A stretch of DNA of 47,131 bases from Prevotellaceae bacterium UBA6417 (GTDB lineage: Bacteria; Bacteroidota; Bacteroidia; Bacteroidales; Bacteroidaceae). Shown here piece after piece: positions 9,057 through 17,021 of the stretch. Position numbers and translations under genes: made by a program. The notes under the pieces were generated by a model. The model had not been told where the DNA came from. It was given only the letters and a program-made list of their open reading frames with translations, and did not search any database. Location: the NCBI GenBank assembly GCA_002439755.1, contig DJPH01000066.1, positions 1 to 47,131 on the forward strand, read 5' to 3'. Numbering within the stretch: the first letter of the stretch is position 1; every line of letters starts with the position of its first letter.

Positions 9057-9200
9057 ATGAGCCAAAGCAGTAGAATTCGCAGCCAAAAGCGCGAACAACA
9101 AGCCGAAAAGAAAGCAAAAAAAATCGTCAACGGAATCTTTATCGGATTAATCGTTCTGATGATATTGCTATTAGCCGTCTACTACACCGTCGCTTCATAA
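9057..9200 (+). CDS. 47-residue single-pass membrane protein
   Basis: Short gene in the gap between prfB and the CYTH gene. The product starts MSQSSRIRSQKREQQAEKKAKK, a strongly basic N-terminus of about 23 residues. One hydrophobic helix follows (IVNGIFIGLIVLMILLLAVYYTV), and the protein ends in AS. The predicted topology is basic end inside, C-terminus outside. The ATG at 9057 follows an A-rich leader and the stop TAA ends at 9200. It is 31 bases after prfB and 13 bases before the CYTH gene, consistent with one transcript. I do not recognise a family. The clean basic-then-hydrophobic layout and tight spacing make it more likely a real gene than chance. Confidence 0.7.
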   Translation: MSQSSRIRSQKREQQAEKKAKKIVNGIFIGLIVLMILLLAVYYTVAS

Positions 9201-9213
9201 ACAAGCAGATCAG

Positions 9214-9711
9214 ATGGCTGACGAGATAGAGCACAAATACCTCGTAAAAGGTAGCTTCAAATCTCAGGCAAAGAAAGTAAAGCACATCGTACAAGGCTAT
9301 ATCTCCACAGATATAGCCCGTACTGTTCGTATCCGCATCTGTGACAATGAAGGATACATTACCATCAAAGGGCCAACATCACCTGACGGATTGCAACGCT
9401 ACGAATTTGAAAAAAGGATCTCCGCGGCCGAAGCCGGTGAACTAATGAAGCTATGCCTGCCGGGTGTCATCGACAAGCACCGGTACTACATTCCATACAG
9501 TTCGCATATTTGCGAAATCGATGAATTCCATGGTGATAACGAAGGCCTCGTCATCGCAGAAATCGAAGTATCCGAAAAAAAGGAAATCGTGCAGCTTCCA
9601 CCATTCATCGGACCGGAAGTTACTGGAATCGCCCGCTACTACAATTCGATGCTCCAGAAATACCCGTATAAAGATTGGAATGACGAAGAAAAGAGATATT
9701 CCGAACCATAG
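9214..9711 (+). CDS. CYTH-domain triphosphate tunnel metalloenzyme
   Basis: Protein of 165 residues with the CYTH signature ExExK at E4-I-E-H-K8, followed by the alternating charged beta strands of the family (RTVRIRI, YITIKG, RYEFEKRI, IAEIEV). CYTH/TTM enzymes bind a triphosphate inside a beta tunnel with metal ions. Bacterial members of this short type are often inorganic triphosphatases, and the class also includes class IV adenylate cyclases and thiamine triphosphatases. The substrate cannot be decided here. It is cytoplasmic, with no signal peptide. It is the last gene of the prfB operon; the gap to rpoD shows no clear terminator. Confidence 0.88.
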   Translation: MADEIEHKYLVKGSFKSQAKKVKHIVQGYISTDIARTVRIRICDNEGYITIKGPTSPDGLQRYEFEKRISAAEAGELMKLCLPGVIDKHRYYIPYSSHICEIDEFHGDNEGLVIAEIEVSEKKEIVQLPPFIGPEVTGIARYYNSMLQKYPYKDWNDEEKRYSEP

Positions 9712-9802
9712 CCGCATCTACAGATAAACCTCAAACAGATTCTGTAAAAAAGAAAACCGAAAATAACGGCAGAAAAATGCGTTCCATATTTGAATAATGT
9801 TG

Positions 9803-9810
9803 TAATTTTG
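9803..9810 (+). promoter_or_regulatory. -7 box of rpoD
   Basis: TAATTTTG matches TAnnTTTG and lies 49 bases before the rpoD ATG. The same string GTTGTAATTTTGCAG recurs at the pheA leader promoter (22622-22636). Confidence 0.6.
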
Positions 9811-9859
9811 CAGTTCATTCATCTTATAATGGATGTAATGTGCTTATAAACTATCAAAT

Positions 9860-10717
9860 ATGCGTCAGTTAAAAATCAACAAAAGCATCACAAACCGTTC
9901 AAGTGCCGCACTTGACAAGTATTTAGTAGAAATCGGGCGAGAAGAATTGATTACGACCGATGAAGAAGTCGAGCTGGCTCAACGAATCCACAAAGGCGAC
10001 CAAAAAGCATTGGACAAATTGACCAAAGCAAACTTGCGTTTCGTTGTCAGCGTGGCAAAACAATACCAGAACCAGGGTTTGGCACTGAACGACTTAATTG
10101 ACGAAGGAAATTTAGGGCTCATCAAAGCTGCTCAGAAATTTGATGAAACACGAGGATTCAAGTTCATTTCATATGCCGTATGGTGGATACGCCAAAGTAT
10201 CCTTCAAGCCATCTCAGAGCAAAGTCGCATTGTTCGCATGCCCCTCAATCAGGTTGGTTTTCAGAGCAAATTGAGCAAAGCCAAGATAAGCTTTGAACAA
10301 GAATTCGAGCGCAAGCCTTCCGTTGAAGAATTGGCCGAAGTAATGAACACTCCGGAAGACAAAATAGCCGAAGCACTTGGCAGCAATGGGAAGAAGGTGT
10401 CAGTGGATGCTCCCTTCCAAAACGATGAGTCAAGCGCCATGATCGATATCATGACAGACGAGAACGCGCCCACCACCGACCAGGAAATGGAAAAAGAATC
10501 GCTGTCTTCCGATTTAAATGCAGCCTTAAGTTGCATTACAGAACGTGAGCAAACGGTTCTCAAAATGCTTTTCGGCATCAACTATCCGGAAATGACGGCA
10601 GAAGAAGTTGCCAATTCCTTAAACTTAACGCGTGAACGCGTAAGGCAAATCAAAGAACGTGCACTGCGCCGCCTACGCGATCAAGAAAAAATCAAGATGC
10701 TTCAAAAATACTTGTAA
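9860..10717 (+). CDS. rpoD: Primary RNA polymerase sigma factor (Bacteroidota short RpoD)
   Basis: Housekeeping sigma-70 factor of 285 residues. It lacks the long acidic region 1.1 of proteobacterial RpoD, as is usual in Bacteroidota. Region 1.2 begins near residue 15 (AALDKYLVEIGRE). Regions 2.1-2.4 span about 50-115, with FKFISYAVWWIRQSI near 100-114 for -7 box recognition and melting. Region 3 spans about 125-200. Region 4 spans about 215-275, with the helix-turn-helix around LTRERVRQIKERALRRLR. It directs RNA polymerase to the TTTG / TAnnTTTG promoters seen through this window. It is a single gene with its own promoter and terminator. Confidence 0.97.
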   Translation: MRQLKINKSITNRSSAALDKYLVEIGREELITTDEEVELAQRIHKGDQKALDKLTKANLRFVVSVAKQYQNQGLALNDLIDEGNLGLIKAAQKFDETRGFKFISYAVWWIRQSILQAISEQSRIVRMPLNQVGFQSKLSKAKISFEQEFERKPSVEELAEVMNTPEDKIAEALGSNGKKVSVDAPFQNDESSAMIDIMTDENAPTTDQEMEKESLSSDLNAALSCITEREQTVLKMLFGINYPEMTAEEVANSLNLTRERVRQIKERALRRLRDQEKIKMLQKYL

Positions 10718-10761
10718 GCACAAATTCACCCATGCATTGACATACGATAAATAACGGTCAG

Positions 10762-10795
10762 AAGGACAAAGCAAAATGCCTTGTCCTTTTATTTT
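10762..10795 (+). terminator. rpoD terminator
   Basis: Stem AAGGACAA (10762-10769) pairs with TTGTCCTT (10781-10788) around an 11-base loop and is followed by TTATTTT. The tail overlaps the -33 element of the next promoter. Confidence 0.8.
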
Positions 10796-10823
10796 GCCTT
10801 TCGACAGCTTTACCGTAACTTTG
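10793..10823 (+). promoter_or_regulatory. Full TTTG-N19-TAACTTTG promoter of the queA-like gene
   Basis: TTTG at 10793-10796 is followed after exactly 19 bases by TAACTTTG at 10816-10823, the complete Bacteroidota sigma-AB consensus. The start codon is at 10843. Confidence 0.85.
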
Positions 10824-10842
10824 CCTAACTATCAGACATACA

Positions 10843-12093
10843 ATGATTGAAACAAAACACATTCTAATCAACGATTACGATTATGACTTGCCTGAAAAAT
10901 GCATAGCCAAATATCCGGTCGAGACACGTGACCAATCCAAGCTTCTATATTACAACCAAGGAAAAATCAGCGAAAGCCGGTTTACACTACTGCCCGAACT
11001 GCTTCCTCCGGGCAGCCTTATGGTTTTCAACAACACGAAAGTAATACAAGCACGACTGCACTTCAAAAAAGAAACCGGAGCTTTGATTGAAATCTTCTGT
11101 TTAGAGCCATATCAGCCTAAAGACTACCAACAAATTTTCGAGCAAAAGGATCATTGCCAATGGGTCTGCCTCATTGGCAACCGCAAGAAATGGAAAAACG
11201 GCATCCTTCGCCGCAACATACAATTAGGCGATAAGGAAATTACCTTGCAAGCAGAAGCACGAGGCAAAACCGGCATAAATGAAATCGTCGACTTTAATTG
11301 GAACGATGACTCCGTCAGCTTTGCCGAAATCCTCGACATCATCGGCGAACTGCCCATTCCTCCATATCTCAACCGAAAGGCAGAAGAACGCGACAAAGAA
11401 ACCTACCAAACCGTCTATTCAAAAATAGAAGGAAGTGTGGCAGCCCCTACAGCCGGTCTGCACTTCACCGAACGCGTGCTGCAACAGTTGGACAAACGCG
11501 GCATAGAACGCGATGAAATCACCCTACACGTTGGAGCCGGAACGTTCAAACCCGTCAAAACCGAAGAAATAGAAGGGCACGAGATGCATTCGGAATACAT
11601 CTGTGTTTCCAAAACAAGCATAGAAAAACTCCTTCGGCATGATGGCCATTGCACAGCAGTAGGAACTACTTCTGTACGCACGCTCGAAAGTCTGTATTAT
11701 ATCGGAATCAAGCTTTTAGATAACCCAAATGCCAACGAAGACGATCTGCACATCAATCAATGGATGCCTTACGAGCTGCCCGACAAATACAAAAACGTTT
11801 CCACCTGCGAAGCTCTTCAGGCCATAGCCACTTACTTGACACAAAACCATCTTGACGCGCTCCATACAAGTACGCAAATCATCATTGCACCGGGCTATTC
11901 CTACCACATTGTAGGCAGAATCATCACCAATTTTCACATGCCAAAAAGCACTCTGCTTTTGCTTGTATCGGCATTCATAGGCGAAGACTGGCACAAAGTC
12001 TACCGCTATGCGCTCAGCCATGATTTTCGTTTCTTGAGCTACGGTGACAGCTCTTTATTAGTTCCTAAACCAAACAGCAAACAGACAATATGA
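10843..12093 (+). CDS. queA: S-adenosylmethionine:tRNA ribosyltransferase-isomerase, long Bacteroidota type
   Basis: Product of 416 residues belonging to the QueA family, which transfers the ribosyl part of SAM to 7-aminomethyl-7-deazaguanine in tRNA to make epoxyqueuosine. Family motifs are present: FNNTKVIQARL near residue 63, GSVAAPTAGLHFT near 195, LHVGAGTFKPVK near 227, and TNFHMPKSTLLLLVSAF near the end. QueA is usually about 350 residues. The extra length lies mainly in the insertion around residues 85-150. Bacteroidota carry such a long version and some also have a standard one, so whether this copy makes queuosine is not certain. It overlaps the Nudix gene by 4 bases (ATGA), implying translational coupling. 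Confidence 0.85.
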   Translation: MIETKHILINDYDYDLPEKCIAKYPVETRDQSKLLYYNQGKISESRFTLLPELLPPGSLMVFNNTKVIQARLHFKKETGALIEIFCLEPYQPKDYQQIFEQKDHCQWVCLIGNRKKWKNGILRRNIQLGDKEITLQAEARGKTGINEIVDFNWNDDSVSFAEILDIIGELPIPPYLNRKAEERDKETYQTVYSKIEGSVAAPTAGLHFTERVLQQLDKRGIERDEITLHVGAGTFKPVKTEEIEGHEMHSEYICVSKTSIEKLLRHDGHCTAVGTTSVRTLESLYYIGIKLLDNPNANEDDLHINQWMPYELPDKYKNVSTCEALQAIATYLTQNHLDALHTSTQIIIAPGYSYHIVGRIITNFHMPKSTLLLLVSAFIGEDWHKVYRYALSHDFRFLSYGDSSLLVPKPNSKQTI

Positions 12094-12647
12094 TAGATTC
12101 CTTAGACGATTTGGTGCCCATAGTCGACGAAGAAGGCAACATTACCGGAGCTGCCTCCCGTCGCGAATGCCACAACGGCAGCAAACTTTTGCACCCTGTT
12201 GTTCATTTGCACGTTTTCAACAGTAACGGTGATTTATATCTCCAAAAAAGGCCCGACTGGAAAGACATCCAGCCCGGAAAATGGGACACCGCATGCGGCG
12301 GTCACGTTGATCTTGGCGAAAACGTAGAGAAAGCCTTGCGACGAGAAGTTGAAGAAGAATTGGGAATTACGGAATATGAGCCAAAACGCATTGCATCATA
12401 CGTTTTCGAGTCCGCCAAAGAAAAAGAACTCGTATATGTACATCTGACTTGTTACGACGGAATCATAAAACCCAGCAAGGACGAATTGGCAGACGGGCGT
12501 TTTTGGAGCAACAGAGACATCCGCAATGCCATCGGGAAAGGCATCTTTACGCCCAATTTCGAGAGTGAATACAAAGACATCGTACTTCCATACGTAGACA
12601 AGCATCCTTTCGGCACATCCTCTCCGAGTGACAACCACTTCGATTGA
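12090..12647 (+). CDS. Nudix hydrolase
   Basis: Protein of 185 residues that probably hydrolyses a nucleoside diphosphate linked to another group. The Nudix box is perfect: G71-x5-E77-x7-R85-E86-V-E-E89-E90-L-G92-I. The N-terminus (VPIVDEEGNITGAASRRECHNG) and the pattern HPVVHLHVF..LYLQKR resemble the isopentenyl-diphosphate isomerase-like branch of Nudix proteins found in many bacteria. Its ATG overlaps the queA stop, so the pair is co-translated; a shared function is not evident. It converges on the GH43 gene with only 20 bases between them. Confidence 0.9.
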   Translation: MIDSLDDLVPIVDEEGNITGAASRRECHNGSKLLHPVVHLHVFNSNGDLYLQKRPDWKDIQPGKWDTACGGHVDLGENVEKALRREVEEELGITEYEPKRIASYVFESAKEKELVYVHLTCYDGIIKPSKDELADGRFWSNRDIRNAIGKGIFTPNFESEYKDIVLPYVDKHPFGTSSPSDNHFD

Positions 12648-12667
12648 ACTGTGGTGGAAAAAGACTG

Positions 12668-13627
12668 TCAGGGCTTTGTTTGCAGCCGGGGCGAGATAAT
12701 TTTCCTCCCGAACTCAAGCTGACCATTCTTATTCCACTTTGCCTTTACAAGATAAGAAAGGCGCGGGCCAACCTGCTTATCCGAAAAATGAGCATGAAAT
12801 ATCATCCACAGATGCCCTTTCCTATCCGTAAAAAACGAGTGGTGTCCCGTTCCCACCAGCCCACCGGCATTTTGGAATATGGGATTGCGTTCCGATTTCA
12901 CCCACTCTTCTTTCATGCTTTTGCTTGTAGAAATACCCACACCATATCTCTTGCTTCTAAAATCGTTTGCCGAATATGTCAGATAGTATTTCCCTGCATG
13001 CTTCAGTACAAACGGTCCTTCATTGATACGGCTCCCCGGAAAAGCGGGGTCACATTCCCACGACTGGCTCGTTTGCAGGCACATGCGCATTGTTTCATCC
13101 TTCAATGAAGCAAGATTATCCTCCAATTGGGCCATATATATCACATTTCCGTTGCGAAATTTCACAAAAAAGAGATACGGTGTGCCATCGTCATCAATAA
13201 ACAAAGACGTATCTATTGCATTTTCTGCCAGCAACGGGCCGCTACCGATTTGTTTAAACGGGCCCAAGGGCGAATCTCCCGATGCCACATAAATATGTTC
13301 ATTGGCAGAATAATACATATAATATTTCCCTTTCAAACAATAGACTTCAGGAGCCCAAAACCACCGGGTTTCGGTTGTATTGCGCTTGTCCAACGCCAGT
13401 GTTTCATACTTCCAGTTTTTCAAATCGTCTGAAGAGTAGACTTCAATACCGTTTCCGGAATGAGTTCCATATGCATAATATTTGCCGTCTGCCACCAAGA
13501 CATAAGGATCGGCCAACGGCAATTCGCTTTTTCTCTTGACTTCAGAAGCCTCTGCCGTCAAAAGCGTCAACGACAGCAATAAGACTGTGAGCACGATGCC
13601 CAAGCATATAAAAGATAGGCGTTTCAT
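12668..13627 (-). CDS. GH43-family glycosidase
   Basis: Secreted five-bladed beta-propeller glycosidase of 319 residues. The signal peptide is about 28 residues. The three acidic residues of the clan are in place: general base D40 in LADPYV, pKa-modulating D139 in AIDTSLF, and general acid E203 in INEGPF. GH43 enzymes mostly remove arabinose, xylose or galactose; this one lacks any accessory domain and its substrate is not predictable. It is the third gene of an operon, 10 bases after the fucosidase, so it probably works on the same glycan. Confidence 0.9.
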   Translation of the reverse strand: MKRLSFICLGIVLTVLLLSLTLLTAEASEVKRKSELPLADPYVLVADGKYYAYGTHSGNGIEVYSSDDLKNWKYETLALDKRNTTETRWFWAPEVYCLKGKYYMYYSANEHIYVASGDSPLGPFKQIGSGPLLAENAIDTSLFIDDDGTPYLFFVKFRNGNVIYMAQLEDNLASLKDETMRMCLQTSQSWECDPAFPGSRINEGPFVLKHAGKYYLTYSANDFRSKRYGVGISTSKSMKEEWVKSERNPIFQNAGGLVGTGHHSFFTDRKGHLWMIFHAHFSDKQVGPRLSYLVKAKWNKNGQLEFGRKIISPRLQTKP

Positions 13628-13637
13628 TTGTTTTCAC

Positions 13638-15818
13638 TTAAAAGAAATCCAATTCTGCCATTGCAAGTTTTTCTCTACAGGCAGTTTCCAAAAATTTCAC
13701 ACGAACATAGCGTGCATGCAACGGCGATGCAAAATAATAGAACCGCCGTGACGGGTCGTTTATCACATTTCCAAAGGAAAAATCACCGGCTTTTTCCCAG
13801 TTATGGGTGTCATTGCTGACATATACGCATCCTTTCGTTGCCATACCTTCCGCTTTTCCACGCATCGGCGTGCATGCCAAACCATTCAACACACAATCGC
13901 GTCCCAAATCCAATTCTACAGTCTGAGGCAAAGCTGCCATTGCCTGCCACCCGGTATTGTCATTTTCATCAAAAGCCTGTTTGCAAACAGCTTGTGCATC
14001 TTCCGATGTGCAATCCAATACTCTCCAGTCTTTTTTTATGAAGCCGAAACGATGTTCCATTACTTCGCCCACGCCATTCTGATTGACAGCGACAGCACGC
14101 AGACGTGCGGCATCCAGAGGAAATGAACCAACATAAAGAATTCCGTTTGCAGCTGACGGTTCTGAGCCGTCCATCGTATAATAAATCCGGTAATCCGAAA
14201 CATTTTCACAGGATTGCTCTTTCGGGCCAATCGTCACATTCCCGTCAAGAGTGCGCCGGCAAACAAGACGCGGCGGGCGTTCGGGATAATAGCAAGCCGA
14301 CATTGTACTTATCGCAGGTATATCACGCCATGACAGTACACGCAAGCGCACAGCTTCGACCACTACGGCAGGAAAACGAAGTATGCGCTTATAGCCGATA
14401 TTTGTAGAACGTGCCACTTCCCTCCATCTACCATCCACAAGGGCTTCGACAACGTGTTTTTCCACACGTTCTCCGTGACGGGCGATATCTTCCTGCAATA
14501 CGATGCGATTTATCAATGCAGGTTTTCGCAGTGCAACAGTTATCGGTTCCACGCCAACCAGGCACGTTTCATCATCATTGTCCAAAATTTTACGGGAGCC
14601 GTCACCGCCAGCCAACAGATTGTCGGCATACGTCTCGCGGATGTGGCGGCCCACCTCGCGCAACACTTTGACATCTGCCTCAGAAAAGCGTCCTTCGCGA
14701 TTGGGAGGTATGTTTAAAAGGAATGTGGAATTGCCTCCCACCGACCGTTCATAAATGTCAAACACATCATCGGCAGAACGCACATACTGATAGTCATCAT
14801 CACGATAAAACCAACCGTCACGGATGGAAGTGTTGGTCTCTGCCGGCTGATAGTGCAAATACTTGGCCGCTGCAAGAACCGAACGACTGCCCAAATCCGC
14901 ATCAGTCATGTCATAAAACACAGAAGCCGTATCGGGATTAAACGGATAGCCCACCACATTCCATTCTGTTGAGCGCGTGCGCCCCGCTTCATTGCCACAC
15001 CAACGAATGTCTTCCCTGCCAAAGATGACCGCCTTGGGAGCCAGACGACGAATCAGGGTCTTCCAGGCTGCATAATTGTAACGCTGTCCGCCTTTTCTCT
15101 TGGGGTGAGCCCCGTCAAACCATACTTCATGAATGGGACCGTATTCCGTAAGCAATTCAAACAGTTGGTTAAGAAAATATTCGTTATAGTCGTCCACACA
15201 AAAGCGGAACGTGGTTTTGTTGCGAAACGGCCGTCCGGGAATCTTTCGCGGTATTGTCCGCTCGGTATAGGCACTGCCATTGCCATAAAGGCCATCGGGC
15301 GACTCAATCTGATAAAGGTCGGCCGGTGACAGATAGATGCCCAATTTCAATCCATACTTGCGGCACGAAACCGAAAGCGACTTGAGAATGTCACCCTGCC
15401 CGCTTTCAAACGGCGACGACATGATGCCGTGACGCGTATATCGGCTTTGCCACAACACAAACCCGTCGTGATGCTTCACTGTCAGCAGCACTTTCTTCAT
15501 TCCGGCAACCTTCATGGTTTCACACCACTGGTCGGTATCCAGTTTCTTCAATGCAAAAACAGAAGGGGACTCCATTCCGTCGCCCCACTCGCGGCGCGTA
15601 AATGTATTAGGCCCAAAATGTATGAAAGCAATAAACTCATCGCGCAAGGCCGACAGCTGGTTTCCTGTAGGATGCAGGTGGGCGGCTTTGCGCGCTACGG
15701 AGGCCTCGTCATCATCATCCGCAATAGCAACCGTATTATTGACACGCGCATGCAGACACGGCAATGCCGACGCCATAAGAAGCAGTATACCCATGAGCCT
15801 TTTCCGCACGTCTTTCAT
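13638..15818 (-). CDS. GH29 alpha-L-fucosidase with C-terminal binding domains
   Basis: Secreted exo-fucosidase of 726 residues. After a signal peptide ending near LHARV, the GH29 barrel occupies about 45-400: FIHFGPNTF, the substrate-binding HHDGF, and the nucleophile D235 in EVWFDGAHPK. The layout with GRP..KTTFRFCVDDYNEY resembles the branch acting on 1,3/1,4-linked fucose, but this is tentative. Beyond the barrel are discoidin-like (F5/8 type C) segments around 415-530 and 625-726, separated by a chitobiase-C-like domain (YYTMDGSEPSA). Its start overlaps the stop of the DUF1893 gene by 4 bases, and the GH43 gene follows 10 bases later. Confidence 0.93.
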   Translation of the reverse strand: MKDVRKRLMGILLLMASALPCLHARVNNTVAIADDDDEASVARKAAHLHPTGNQLSALRDEFIAFIHFGPNTFTRREWGDGMESPSVFALKKLDTDQWCETMKVAGMKKVLLTVKHHDGFVLWQSRYTRHGIMSSPFESGQGDILKSLSVSCRKYGLKLGIYLSPADLYQIESPDGLYGNGSAYTERTIPRKIPGRPFRNKTTFRFCVDDYNEYFLNQLFELLTEYGPIHEVWFDGAHPKRKGGQRYNYAAWKTLIRRLAPKAVIFGREDIRWCGNEAGRTRSTEWNVVGYPFNPDTASVFYDMTDADLGSRSVLAAAKYLHYQPAETNTSIRDGWFYRDDDYQYVRSADDVFDIYERSVGGNSTFLLNIPPNREGRFSEADVKVLREVGRHIRETYADNLLAGGDGSRKILDNDDETCLVGVEPITVALRKPALINRIVLQEDIARHGERVEKHVVEALVDGRWREVARSTNIGYKRILRFPAVVVEAVRLRVLSWRDIPAISTMSACYYPERPPRLVCRRTLDGNVTIGPKEQSCENVSDYRIYYTMDGSEPSAANGILYVGSFPLDAARLRAVAVNQNGVGEVMEHRFGFIKKDWRVLDCTSEDAQAVCKQAFDENDNTGWQAMAALPQTVELDLGRDCVLNGLACTPMRGKAEGMATKGCVYVSNDTHNWEKAGDFSFGNVINDPSRRFYYFASPLHARYVRVKFLETACREKLAMAELDFF

Positions 15819-16240
15819 AGTGCCGTTTTCTTTTGTTTCAAGAAATCACGTATGCGGCACACGGCAGTCGCGGCATCAGGCGCATCCTGCGTAAGTTGCT
15901 CCATTGGACACATACCCATCATGTCACGCCGCTTGATGTATGGAACCAACTGCGCATACGAAAACGGTATGCCGTTTGAGCGGAGCATTGAAAGTGCTCC
16001 TTCGCTCATCAAATCTGCATACACTCGGGCTACTCCACCGCAGACAAGCAATGAAGCAGCAGCCTTGCCAACAACCTTGTCTGCCACTTCGGCTCCTTGC
16101 AAAAGGCCGTTTCCATCGGCCGACATGTCCAGCAAATCACGTATGCCTTTACCGAAAAAGCAGCGCATTGTTTCGTCTTTTCCCACGACACACGAACAGC
16201 CCTTTGCATGCAGGCATTCTATCAGTTTCTCCATTATCAT
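15815..16240 (-). CDS. DUF1893 domain protein
   Basis: Cytoplasmic protein of 141 residues (139 if the second ATG at 16234 is used). The conserved DUF1893 core is clear: ADKVVGKAAASLLVCGGVARVYADLMSEGA, then a segment with GIPFSY, then LVPYIKRRDMMGMCPMEQL. The family has a cytidine-deaminase-like fold by structure prediction but no established reaction. It is the first gene of the operon and overlaps the fucosidase gene by 4 bases. A cytoplasmic protein translationally coupled to two exported glycosidases is unexpected; a link to the sugars released is speculation. Confidence 0.85.
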   Translation of the reverse strand: MIMEKLIECLHAKGCSCVVGKDETMRCFFGKGIRDLLDMSADGNGLLQGAEVADKVVGKAAASLLVCGGVARVYADLMSEGALSMLRSNGIPFSYAQLVPYIKRRDMMGMCPMEQLTQDAPDAATAVCRIRDFLKQKKTAL

Positions 16241-16296
16241 CCAAAATCTTTATATATAAAAACGTCTTGAGTGCCGTTTTTATTGTCTGCGCTTCT

Positions 16297-16334
16297 CTTT
16301 AAATTTAAAGCCTTCCATTTTCAATTTAAAGCCT
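16297..16334. repeat. AATTTAAAGCCT direct repeat with 21-bp spacing
   Basis: AATTTAAAGCCT occurs at 16302-16313 and again at 16323-16334, start-to-start distance 21. The first copy is part of a perfect 14-bp palindrome CTTTAAATTTAAAG (16297-16310). The pair sits between the divergent DUF1893 and FAH-like genes, 21 bases upstream of the -7 box at 16356, where a regulator could bind. No regulator is identified. Confidence 0.6.
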
Positions 16335-16355
16335 CGCCGAAAAGAGTAAATGCAC

Positions 16356-16363
16356 TATCTTTG
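16356..16363 (+). promoter_or_regulatory. -7 box of the FAH-porU operon
   Basis: TATCTTTG matches TAnnTTTG, 20 bases before the ATG at 16384. The canonical TTTG at -33 is missing; the direct repeat at 16302-16334 ends in that area, which fits a promoter that depends on an activator. Confidence 0.6.
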
Positions 16364-16383
16364 CAGATTGTAAACATGACAGG

Positions 16384-16995
16384 ATGAAAATCATAGTAGT
16401 TACAGAAAACCGGAAAGAAGGCAATAATCAGGCAAACGGAACGTTAAATATAAAATGCCCGGTTGTCATGATGAAAGCCGATTCTTCATTATTGAAAGAC
16501 AATAAGCCTCTGTTCGTCCCCGATTTCACATCGCGCCTTACAGGTGGGTTTCACCTTGTGGTGCGCATCAGCCGCCTCGGCAAGAGCATTCCGAAACGCT
16601 TTGCCCACCGATATTACGACGGAATAACCGTAGGACTTGACGTAAGAGCCGACGACATAGCCGAGCAACTGTCGCGTGCCGGACAGCCTTGGGATCTGGC
16701 AGAAAGCTTCGATGGCGGTACCGTCATAGGAAGCTTCATCCCGACAGACGGAAGCCCTTTAGGCAAAATGAAAGCAACGCTGCACAGCAAAGACGGCACC
16801 TCATTATGCTACGAAACCGAAACATGGCTTTGGAGTGTTGACGAACTGATTGAGCAGACCAGCCGGATTTTCCAACTGCGGCAGGGCGATTTGCTGTTTT
16901 GCGGCCCGGCAGCGACACGTGTCCCCTTAAAAATCGGAGGACACATCGAAGCTGCCATCGGCAACCGGTGCCTGCTCGACTTTAACGTCAGATAA
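16384..16995 (+). CDS. FAH-family protein lacking metal-binding glutamates
   Basis: Protein of 203 residues with the fumarylacetoacetate hydrolase fold. It shows PVVMMKADSSLLKDNKPLFVPDF, RRISRLGK-type strands (here VVRISRLGKSIPKRFAHRYYDGITVGLD) and a C-terminus GDLLFCGPAATRVPLKIGGHI. In active relatives the segment after PDF reads like HYETEIVVRI, and its two glutamates bind the metal. Here the same place reads TGGFHLVVRI, so both are gone (Gly and His), while the third ligand, Asp of GLD, remains. The usual N-terminal NY-x-x-H-x-x-E segment is also absent. It is probably not a normal hydrolase or decarboxylase. It is the first gene of the porU operon, 26 bases before porU. Confidence 0.75.
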   Translation: MKIIVVTENRKEGNNQANGTLNIKCPVVMMKADSSLLKDNKPLFVPDFTSRLTGGFHLVVRISRLGKSIPKRFAHRYYDGITVGLDVRADDIAEQLSRAGQPWDLAESFDGGTVIGSFIPTDGSPLGKMKATLHSKDGTSLCYETETWLWSVDELIEQTSRIFQLRQGDLLFCGPAATRVPLKIGGHIEAAIGNRCLLDFNVR

Positions 16996-17021
16996 AACAA
17001 CCAACAAAGAATCAAGCCACC

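Noticed and set aside
10718..10842. preQ1 riboswitch upstream of the queA-like gene
   Set aside because: The gap is fully used by the rpoD terminator and a consensus promoter; the 5' leader is too short to hold an aptamer.
15429..16259. 276-codon plus-strand frame opposite the fucosidase/DUF1893 junction
   Set aside because: It spans two well-supported minus-strand genes and has no recognisable motif or ribosome site.
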